From: Verrucomicrobiota bacterium
Lineage (GTDB): Bacteria > Verrucomicrobiota > Verrucomicrobiia > Opitutales > Puniceicoccaceae
Length of the DNA stretch: 64,000 nucleotides
Reading direction: 5' to 3'
Assembly: GCA_038744685.1 (NCBI GenBank)
Contig: JBCDMB010000013.1
Coordinates: forward strand, 28,395 to 92,394
Made by a program: the position numbers and the translations under genes. Below, in pieces: positions 18,888 through 25,898 of the stretch (the first letter of the stretch is position 1; every line of letters starts with the position of its first letter). The notes under the pieces are model-generated. The model was not told the origin of the DNA, ran no database searches, and was given only the letters and a program-made list of their open reading frames with translations.

Positions 18888-19043
18888 GAGGGACATCGTC
18901 CTCGATGTCCGCCAGCAGTCCGCACGGCGTCGTACCCTTCGGCTCTGCTCAGGGCCGTGAGCTCGTCGAAACGGCAAGCACGAGCCCTACAAAAACAAAT
19001 CCTGAACGGACCAAACGTAGGGCCTTTGCTCGCAAAGCGCCGC
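18888..19043. repeat. REP cluster including a composite copy and an extra palindrome
   Basis: Between two minus-strand genes lie a perfect 8-bp stem hairpin GGACATCG-TCCT-CGATGTCC (18891-18910), a REP copy at 18922-18990 whose loop holds the CCCTTCGG...CGAAACG insertion also seen at 5866-5931, and an ordinary copy at 19016-19043. Confidence 0.75.
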
Positions 19044-19080
19044 CAACATCGGAGTGGCGTATTTCCACGCCCGCTCACAC

Positions 19081-19950
19081 CTACTTTACTCCCCCTTCAG
19101 AAGAAAACTCCTCAAAGAACGCGTGGACATCCTCCAGATCGTCGAACCCGAAGATCCACGCCGTTTCCACCACATCGGAAAAATCTAGACCTCCGCTCTC
19201 GACGTAGGTATTCAGGAATCGCCCCTCCACACCATTGAAGCGATTTGCAGTCGCGATCGCCATTTCCCAGATTTCCTGCAAACGGGCATCCTTCACCTGC
19301 TCCTTCCATTCCACTACTTCTCCCGTGCGGAAGTTCGGGCTTCCGTTGTCACCCCGATTCCCGTCCGGGATCTTCACGTAGTTGGCATACTCCCGGAGCG
19401 ACTCGAGATCTGCTGGTGTCGTGGTGTTCTCGTTCCAACGACTGTGCTGGACCACATGGAACTGAACTCTTGGATCGAAATTGGGTAAAACCTCCCGCAA
19501 CTCCCGAAAGAGCTCGGCCGAAAAGTCCGACTGCCCTCCCTCTGCGATCCAGACGCTGCCTCCGGACTCTAGGGTAGTCCGGGACAGATCGGTTACCTCT
19601 CGCAGAGCCGTCTCAGGATCTCCATGACGATCTGACCAATTTGCTCCAAAGGCCTCTACGAAAAGTTCGTCAGCCGGGACATAGAGACCCTCCTGAAACC
19701 CATAAGCCCCTGCGACCGTGTGATAGGAAACGTCGGAGAAACGAGGGTCTGCGAGCATAGTTGCCACTGCCGCCACCGAATGCACATCATCCACATCCGT
19801 CCGCAGATCGAAATGCGCGAGGTAAAGGTCCCGTTCCGGATCAAATCGTCCCAAGTTCTCGGATGAAACGGCAAAGGAAGCGGATATCAAAAAAACGAGC
19901 ATAAACCAGAGAGAATGCCTGCTTGGGCAAATTCGTTTTCGAATCGTCAT
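19081..19950 (-). CDS. Exported nucleoside-hydrolase-like protein
   Basis: A 289-residue protein with an N-terminal signal sequence (hydrophobic FMLVFLISASFAVSS after a basic start). The segment FDLRTDVDDVHSVAAVATML resembles the metal-binding Asp cluster of the inosine/uridine-preferring nucleoside hydrolase fold (D-x-D-D). GGSVWIAEGGQSDF also fits that fold. Secreted members near glycan loci have been seen as sugar-active proteins of unknown reaction; here the substrate cannot be said. Its ATG overlaps the stop of the upstream PEP-CTERM gene by 4 bases, so the two are likely made together. Downstream are REP repeats, then the giant lyase. Confidence 0.6.
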   Translation of the reverse strand: MTIRKRICPSRHSLWFMLVFLISASFAVSSENLGRFDPERDLYLAHFDLRTDVDDVHSVAAVATMLADPRFSDVSYHTVAGAYGFQEGLYVPADELFVEAFGANWSDRHGDPETALREVTDLSRTTLESGGSVWIAEGGQSDFSAELFRELREVLPNFDPRVQFHVVQHSRWNENTTTPADLESLREYANYVKIPDGNRGDNGSPNFRTGEVVEWKEQVKDARLQEIWEMAIATANRFNGVEGRFLNTYVESGGLDFSDVVETAWIFGFDDLEDVHAFFEEFSSEGGVK

Positions 19951-20777
19951 CGACCTCTCTCAGGTCGGCGGACGAAGGTAGTAGCACCAATAAACGCAAG
20001 AAGGGACATCAATAGCCCAGCACTGGATGGCTCAGGAATTACGCTAATCACAGAGTCGTCAAACGTGTAGGTGTTACCAATTGCTGTGAGGAGCGGAGTG
20101 TTTGTTAGCACATAGGCACTATTCCAAGAATTTGAATTACGGGTAAATGTTGTGGAGGTTGTGTTAAGAAACCCATCCCAATTGATGAATGCTTCGTAGT
20201 CGAAGAGGTCAGGATCCCCTTCATTTACACCAACAAGCGTCAGCCCTACAGAGATAACCGCCGGATCTGTCTCGTCCGTAGCTAGAAAGTTGGCTCCTGT
20301 AAGAAGGGTCGTGTCGAACGTAGTCCCAATAGCAAACGGGTTAGATAAGAAAGAGTTTCCGGCGAAACGAGAAGAGTTGTTCCAAGTTCCAGCCTCTCCA
20401 CCCATAGAGAACAAAAAGTGGAAAGTCGCATCAAAGTCGAAAGTTTCAGGATCATCACTCTCAAAACCAATTCGAAATCCTACGTTGACCGGGTTGTTTG
20501 TGTCCATAATCACATCCCTGACGGTTAGGTCGAACTGAAGTGTTTGGCCGGGGACGAGAGTAACTGGCGTGTCAAAGATAGACTGAGAACCTGCCGCAGA
20601 GGAAAAATCCATATCAGCAACAAAGGACATTGTGCCACCATTTACGCCATTTCCGACGAATGTAGCATCGTTCACATCACTACCAAAAAACGACCAATCA
20701 GAGCGCGAGACTAGATGGCCCAGAGCCAAATTTGCGGAAACTAAGCAGCTGAGACTAAGCAAGAGTAGGTTTTTCAT
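19947..20777 (-). CDS. PEP-CTERM protein carrying the lyase accessory module
   Basis: A protein of about 276 residues with a signal peptide (MKNLLLLSLSCLVSANLALG) and a C-terminal sorting tail: VIPEPSSAG, a hydrophobic stretch, then RRPERGR. PEP-CTERM proteins are exported and handled by an exosortase. The region between is alike along its whole length to the accessory module inside the family B enzymes at 49090-52590 and 52633-56088 (FRIGFESDD..FDATFHF, then TRNSNSWNSAYV) and to the next PEP-CTERM gene. It may bind glycan at the cell surface; this is inference. The Met at 20777 is chosen because it starts the signal peptide; the frame opens 33 bases earlier. Its stop overlaps the next gene (ATGA). 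Confidence 0.85.
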   Translation of the reverse strand: MKNLLLLSLSCLVSANLALGHLVSRSDWSFFGSDVNDATFVGNGVNGGTMSFVADMDFSSAAGSQSIFDTPVTLVPGQTLQFDLTVRDVIMDTNNPVNVGFRIGFESDDPETFDFDATFHFLFSMGGEAGTWNNSSRFAGNSFLSNPFAIGTTFDTTLLTGANFLATDETDPAVISVGLTLVGVNEGDPDLFDYEAFINWDGFLNTTSTTFTRNSNSWNSAYVLTNTPLLTAIGNTYTFDDSVISVIPEPSSAGLLMSLLAFIGATTFVRRPERGR

Positions 20778-21084
20778 TTTGTGACAGTGTGGGATGGAAA
20801 TTCTCGGCAAACCCGTAGGGAAAATGACTGGTAGATCTTTCGGGAGCTAAGAAACCAGCTCGAGTCATTACGGGACTCCAAACTGATTCAAGCTACCTCT
20901 GCGGAAGATCGTAATTTGAGTTTTCTAGAAACCGAAAATACCGAACAGGGGATGGACTTAACAGGGCTCAAATCTCGACTAAAGCCCATGCAATTGAGAA
21001 CAATCACCAATCTAGAGCAAAGGTGTAGGGTGACCTTTTTCAGAGGCAGACGACGATGGTCTCTCTTCAAAGGAAAGTAAAAAC

Positions 21085-21108
21085 GAGCACGCGCCGTAGC
21101 GCGTGCTC
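21085..21108 (-). terminator. Rho-independent terminator of the second PEP-CTERM gene
   Basis: A perfect 10-bp stem GAGCACGCGC with a four-base loop is followed, read on the minus strand, by GTTTTTAC. It lies about 30 bases after the stop of the gene at 21139-21942, so that gene is probably a separate transcript from 19947-20777. Confidence 0.8.
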
Positions 21109-21138
21109 ATTTGAAAACAAATGGAATTGCTGATGTCT

Positions 21139-21942
21139 TTAGCTCATTCGCCGCCTGCGAATGGCTGCAAGAACGCCGATCATCGCTAAAGCTGACATCA
21201 CAAGAGGGGCACTAGAGGGCTCAGGGATCACAGAGACTGCCGCTCCTCCGATCGTGTAAGTATCACCGGCAAGACCAAAGGCAGCATTGTTATTGGTCAA
21301 TACGTACACGCTGTTCCATGTGTCAGTGTTTCGAGTGAACACTGTAGATGGACCGTTGGTCACTCCATCCCATAGAATAGATGCTTCATAGTCAAAAAGA
21401 GAGGGGTCGCTCCCATTTACCCCTAGTAGGGTTAGGGATACAGAAATGTCGATAGGCCCAGGTCCTGTTGCAATGCTGGTGGCACCAGTGTAATTAGTGC
21501 TATCAAATAAAGTCCCTTGCGAATAAGGGTTAGCACTTCCGGAAGCTCCTCCGAAACGACCAATCACACCTCCCCCAGACGAAAAGACAAAATGGATTGT
21601 GGCATCAAGGGCAGAATCTGCGCTGATGTTTTCGAATCCTACGCGGAAACCGACATTATTTTGGGCCTGTTGGATCACGATGTCGGTCATCGTGAAATCA
21701 AATTGAAGCGATTCGCCTACACCGAGGGTCACGTCAGAGTCAAAACTTGACTCGGCTCCAGTGGCTGCACTTCCAGTCGAGTTGACGGCCATCCCACGAA
21801 CAAATCCATCGTTGCCGTTACCAACAAACGTTGCGTCAGTGTTCGTGCTGAAATCAGTCCAATTGGAAAGGACTACGGCTTGGCTAGATGCTATGCTCGA
21901 AAAACCGAGAAAGCCAACGAGTGAGAGGTAAGATTTAATCAT
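21139..21942 (-). CDS. PEP-CTERM protein, paralogue of 19947-20777
   Basis: A 267-residue exported protein: signal peptide up to about Ala22 (GFSSIASSQA), one beta-rich domain, then VIPEPSSAP, a hydrophobic segment and RRRRMS. The domain aligns with the other PEP-CTERM protein (NVGFRVGFEN, DATIHFVFSSGG, LFDYEASILWDG, TRNTDTWNSVYV, AGDTYTI) and with the module of the family B enzymes. TRNTDTW is identical between this protein and both enzymes. A terminator follows 30 bases after the stop. Its ligand is unknown; carbohydrate capture is a reasonable guess from the module's company. Confidence 0.88.
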   Translation of the reverse strand: MIKSYLSLVGFLGFSSIASSQAVVLSNWTDFSTNTDATFVGNGNDGFVRGMAVNSTGSAATGAESSFDSDVTLGVGESLQFDFTMTDIVIQQAQNNVGFRVGFENISADSALDATIHFVFSSGGGVIGRFGGASGSANPYSQGTLFDSTNYTGATSIATGPGPIDISVSLTLLGVNGSDPSLFDYEASILWDGVTNGPSTVFTRNTDTWNSVYVLTNNNAAFGLAGDTYTIGGAAVSVIPEPSSAPLVMSALAMIGVLAAIRRRRMS

Positions 21943-22455
21943 GGGTGATTTTGGTAAGTAGGGTTACGAGTGATCGCCTAGTTTAAGAGGGGCGGGATTA
22001 CGTCAGTCATTGAAGGACCAATGCATTGCCAGCTGCGAGAACAATAAAGCGAAATAGCATGCATAAATACGCAAAGCGTTGTAGCTCAATTGCAACCTAG
22101 CTTCTCCGAAAGGGTCTTAATCCCGTCTCTTAGGTATAGAGAGCTCGGTCTCGGTGCATAGTAGATATTTCGATTAAAACCCCAAGTGCCTGATGCACAG
22201 TAACCCTGCAAATCACAACAAAGCTAAATATTTTATTCGTTATACCCTGAGCCGAATACCCGAAGTCTCGTCCATAGATTTCGAAATCGAACATCTTTTT
22301 GCGCAAAGAAGTATTTGTTCAACCCAAAGTGGGGGGCGAGGCTGACTACAACATACCGCTGAGAATTCGCTCTAAGAGCAACAGTGGAATGATTGCGCCA
22401 CATTATTTTCCCTTATCCCTATGAATCCAATCCCGCCTTCGGTTACACCGTTCCA
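21943..22455. other. Divergent intergenic region, no gene seen
   Basis: About 510 bases between the second PEP-CTERM gene (-) and the oxidoreductase operon (+). No convincing reading frame or RNA gene was found. It holds the motif TTTTGCGCAAAGA at about 22297-22309, repeated upstream of the lyase operon at 31155, which may be an operator. Confidence 0.6.
22297..22320 (+). promoter_or_regulatory. Candidate operator, shared with 31027-31050
   Basis: TTTTGCGCAAAGAAGTATTT and the following GTTC match 31027-31050 at 21 of 24 positions. This copy lies about 135 bases before the ATG at 22456 and the other about 105 bases before 31155. The inner TTTGCGCAAA is a perfect palindrome, as expected of a dimeric regulator site. 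Confidence 0.4.
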
Positions 22456-23436
22456 ATGACCCGAATCAAGGTTGGACTGCACGGTTCAGTGGGGCATCAA
22501 ATCGGAGCCACACTAATTGACCATCCAAAAGGTGAAGTAGCGGCTCTCTGCGATTTTGATCCGAAAGAGTTTGGCCCCCATTTTGCCTCGGCCCGCGTCT
22601 TCCAAAATCTCCAAGAAATACTCGACGACGAGAGTATTCAGCTCATTTCGTTTTGCTCACGACGCAAGGACATCCAGGGAGAACAGATCATCGCCGCCCT
22701 AAACGCGGGAAAGCATGTGTATGCAGAAAAGCCGTGTTGCCTCTCCGAAGATATCTTGGACCAGATCATCGAGACCGCCCGAAAGACCGGAATGCGTTTC
22801 CACGAAATGAACGCTAGTTCCTTTTCGCCTCCGTATGCTGCTATGCGGGAAGTCGTGCAGTCCGGTGTAATCGGTGAGGTGGTTCAGATTCTCAGCCAAA
22901 AGTCTTATCCGTGGACGGACTGGCGCCCGAAGGACGAACGCGTGGACGGGGGCCTCACTTGCCAGGCCGGAATCTACAATGTCAGATTCGCCGAGCATGT
23001 GGCCCGCTTAAAAGTGCGCTCTTTGAAAATTGAGGAAACCCTTCTGGGAAACGAACACGAAGACAGCGACTGTCGACGGGCCGTTTCAATGCTCATGACT
23101 TTCGAGAATGGAGCCGTAGGAAGTTCAGTTGCCAACTACTGCTGCCCTGAGCCTCCCGGTTGGAGTCAGTGGGGATACGAAACCCTCCGTATTTTTGGAA
23201 CGAAGGGTTTTGTCGAATCGATCGATGGAGGACGGATAGGGACTCTTGCTATCAGTGGCAAGACTCCCCAGACGCTTGACCTATCCTCACCGGGAGAAGA
23301 CCTCCTCGATCTGTTTCTCGAGGAAATCCTGACTGGCGAGGACAAGGTTCCCTTATCCCTCGAAGAAGAATTGAGCCCCACTCGCTGGGTTTTGCGAGCG
23401 AAGGCTGGTAACACACCCATTGAAACCCGTCTTTAA
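22456..23436 (+). CDS. Gfo/Idh/MocA-family NAD(P)-dependent oxidoreductase
   Basis: A 326-residue oxidoreductase of the glucose-fructose oxidoreductase/inositol dehydrogenase type. The N-terminal Rossmann region begins IKVGLHGSVGHQIG, and AEKPCCLS is the family's EKP motif at the end of the nucleotide-binding domain. The C-terminal half is the alpha/beta substrate domain (GGLTCQAGIYNVRFAEH). No signal peptide. These enzymes oxidise, reduce or epimerise sugars and sugar acids; the substrate is not visible. The ATG at 22456 starts the Rossmann strand and is preferred over the TTG at 22393 that opens the frame. The next gene begins 10 bases after its stop, so it shares a transcript with two exported putative lyases. 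Confidence 0.82.
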   Translation: MTRIKVGLHGSVGHQIGATLIDHPKGEVAALCDFDPKEFGPHFASARVFQNLQEILDDESIQLISFCSRRKDIQGEQIIAALNAGKHVYAEKPCCLSEDILDQIIETARKTGMRFHEMNASSFSPPYAAMREVVQSGVIGEVVQILSQKSYPWTDWRPKDERVDGGLTCQAGIYNVRFAEHVARLKVRSLKIEETLLGNEHEDSDCRRAVSMLMTFENGAVGSSVANYCCPEPPGWSQWGYETLRIFGTKGFVESIDGGRIGTLAISGKTPQTLDLSSPGEDLLDLFLEEILTGEDKVPLSLEEELSPTRWVLRAKAGNTPIETRL

Positions 23437-23445
23437 CTTTAAATC

Positions 23446-25842
23446 ATGATGAAACTAGATACCCCCTTCGTCACCGGTAAGTCTACGCTGCTCTGCCTTC
23501 TGCTCTGCATTTCTTCGCAAGCGAGCCTGGAAGCAGATTGGGAAAGCCCTGAAATCTCTAGCACGGCACTCGTCTCTGCCGTTGCCGACCTTCCAGAAAC
23601 GACAGTGAACGAAAAGCTTCAAAAGGCAGTCCTTGAACTCGCTCTCGAAAATGCAACAAAGCTTTCTCAGGAAGGAGACGCGATACGGTCTCGGGAACTC
23701 CTCGCAGATATTGAGAAAGCACTCCAGAGCGATCCCGCATCCTTAACAGAAGTGCCCTCGGGTATCCTTCCTTCTGTTCCGGAATGGGAGGGCAATCCCT
23801 ACATCACCGCTGAACTCAATCGTTTTGAAAAAGAACTGAGCCGACCCGACCGCATAGTCTACCTTGGCGAGCGTGGCGCCGAACAGTTTCTCGCCTCAAA
23901 CCGACGGAATAAGGATGGCCACAACAGTCGGGTTTTCGCCGCCGAAATCCGGAACTACGCTTGGGCCGCCCTCCATCCTCAAAGTCCATACTTTGCAGAT
24001 CCATTAGTCATCCAGAGAGCTTTGCGACGAGCCCACGCCTACGTGGACGCTTTCAACCGAACAGATATTTCGTTAAAAGACATGACCATCAATGACTTCT
24101 TCGCCTGTTACTCATTTCTGGACGGGTTGCTGACGTTGAAGGAGGGTGCTTGGGATTTCGTCTTACCGTCGCAGAGAGAAGCTTGGCTAAAGGCCGCCGA
24201 AAAAGCACGAGACGCCTGGCTTTCTTACATCGACAAGATGGGGGGCTGGTGGGACGGCGAGTCCTTGAGTGGTTTCGGAGTTTTCTGCAATCACGACATC
24301 ACCAAAGGCATGAATATCCAGTTCGCCAACATGATCCTGGAAGATGGAAAGCATGCGGATGTAGCCAAACGAGTCATTGCTCTTCAAAAAAAAGCTCTCC
24401 TACCCGATGGAGCCGTTCGCTACATCAAAAAGCAAAACCAGATTTACGGCTACCATATGGTGAACATTGAGAAGTTCGTCCGCCATTGGGAACTCACGGG
24501 GGATGAGAACGCCTATGATCTTTTGATCGAAAGCAGGAACTACTATCCGCTCTCGACCGAGCCGGGAAACGTCGCTGAATACTGGACTGCACCCTACTGG
24601 AAGTATCAGTGGCATGGGGGTGCATTCGGGAATGGAGCCGAGGTCATTGCCGGGCTTCTCGACTGCGGTTATAACCGCGCCATTGCCCAGCAAAATCTCG
24701 ACTACGGCAATCCACCTAGCGACAACCATTTGAGCAAAGACATCATTGCCGCCCCCTACTTTCGTTCGGAATTGGAAGCCGAGGAACGGCTGGATAACTT
24801 CGTCGTTTACGATCGAAACCTGATGTCACCGCGTGGGCGTTTCGGGAATTTTTCGTTTGTCGGGTCTACGAGAGACTACGAGGAAGATCCGGGAAAAATG
24901 TCTTTCATGGGTGCCATGGTGACTGATCCACCGAGCCGGGAACACCCATTGAATGCAGCCCTCAAAGCCGTTTACCCAAAAGTCCTCTTGGAAACCGATA
25001 AGCCCAACTGGCAAGGAAGTGCCTATCTTTCGTATCAGGAGAAAAACGCGACCGCCGTCGGGCGTAACTTTGGGAGTCTGAGCACCTCCTACGATATGTT
25101 GAAAACGACCTACGGTCACGCCATTACACCGGTCAATTGGTCGGCTGACCAGCAGTGGCTCTGCTTCCCCGACCGAATCATTGGGAGCATTGCAGTGTAT
25201 CCAAAGACCCCTGAAGAGAAGGCATACGGTGTATCCGGACATGTACGCCTCGGCTATGGGCTGGGGCGTGCTCACCAAAAGATCATGGAACGACTCGACG
25301 AGGATACCTACGCGTATGGCGATCTACGGATCAAAGTCCATGCCCAGAACTATGCCGATACTTCGATGGAAGAGTCCGGTATCTTGCGAGACGATCGGCG
25401 GTGGGCGACTGAGATCGTTTTTAAGGACGAGAATCAGACCGAGGGTGAGGACAAGTTGCACACATACAGCCGGGAGAATCCTTATATTTTCACCATCGAA
25501 GTCTATCCGGCATGGTCCCAACCGGCATCTGTTGTGAACCCATTTAGGGAAGAGGAGGTTTCCGGACTCGCGGTTCAGCTGGAAGACAAAACGATCCTAA
25601 TGGTCCACAATCGAACAGACCAAGAGACGGAGTTCCTCACCGAGCTTCCTTCCTGGGGGGTCGAGGGTGAGAGCGCATTATTCTCCTCGAGCGAAGGAGA
25701 TCCGGTGGTTCCTGTTTTCGTCGAGGTGGATGATGTATTTGAATTCTCCCTACCCCCGCACGCGCACCAAGTGCTCATTTATAGTGCCGATCCTGACGAT
25801 CTTAAACCGGGACTCTACGATTTCGATGAGATGCTTCTGTAG
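23446..25842 (+). CDS. Exported putative polysaccharide lyase, family A copy 1 (PL8-like layout)
   Basis: A 798-residue protein with a signal peptide (STLLCLLLCISSQASLEA). A helical first half (LHPQSPYFADP, GGWWDGESLSGFG, LPDGAVRYIKKQNQIYGYHMVN, STEPGN) is followed by a beta-rich half (VVYDRNLMSPRGRFGNFSFVGS, HTYSRENPYIFTIEVYPAW). The LHPQSP, YDR..M.PR and Asp-Gly-...-Tyr elements recur in family B at 46281-58420. The order resembles PL8-type lyases, an alpha/alpha toroid then antiparallel sandwich with an N-W-W-D..G-like element, but no standard family motif is complete. Function is therefore tentative. It sits between an oxidoreductase and its paralogue at 25899, in the same operon. Confidence 0.6.
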   Translation: MMKLDTPFVTGKSTLLCLLLCISSQASLEADWESPEISSTALVSAVADLPETTVNEKLQKAVLELALENATKLSQEGDAIRSRELLADIEKALQSDPASLTEVPSGILPSVPEWEGNPYITAELNRFEKELSRPDRIVYLGERGAEQFLASNRRNKDGHNSRVFAAEIRNYAWAALHPQSPYFADPLVIQRALRRAHAYVDAFNRTDISLKDMTINDFFACYSFLDGLLTLKEGAWDFVLPSQREAWLKAAEKARDAWLSYIDKMGGWWDGESLSGFGVFCNHDITKGMNIQFANMILEDGKHADVAKRVIALQKKALLPDGAVRYIKKQNQIYGYHMVNIEKFVRHWELTGDENAYDLLIESRNYYPLSTEPGNVAEYWTAPYWKYQWHGGAFGNGAEVIAGLLDCGYNRAIAQQNLDYGNPPSDNHLSKDIIAAPYFRSELEAEERLDNFVVYDRNLMSPRGRFGNFSFVGSTRDYEEDPGKMSFMGAMVTDPPSREHPLNAALKAVYPKVLLETDKPNWQGSAYLSYQEKNATAVGRNFGSLSTSYDMLKTTYGHAITPVNWSADQQWLCFPDRIIGSIAVYPKTPEEKAYGVSGHVRLGYGLGRAHQKIMERLDEDTYAYGDLRIKVHAQNYADTSMEESGILRDDRRWATEIVFKDENQTEGEDKLHTYSRENPYIFTIEVYPAWSQPASVVNPFREEEVSGLAVQLEDKTILMVHNRTDQETEFLTELPSWGVEGESALFSSSEGDPVVPVFVEVDDVFEFSLPPHAHQVLIYSADPDDLKPGLYDFDEMLL

Positions 25843-25898
25843 ATAGAAAAGCCGTATTTTGTCGCAAAAACAGAACTCTCCACCTCCTAGACTCAACC

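Noticed and set aside
18839..19078. 80-codon N-terminal extension of the giant lyase
   Set aside because: It is translated through REP repeats, is basic and Cys-rich, and would bury the clear signal peptide that begins at 18838.
20888..21070. 60-residue minus-strand frame between the PEP-CTERM genes
   Set aside because: Short, basic, no motif, and lies just past a terminator; probably chance.
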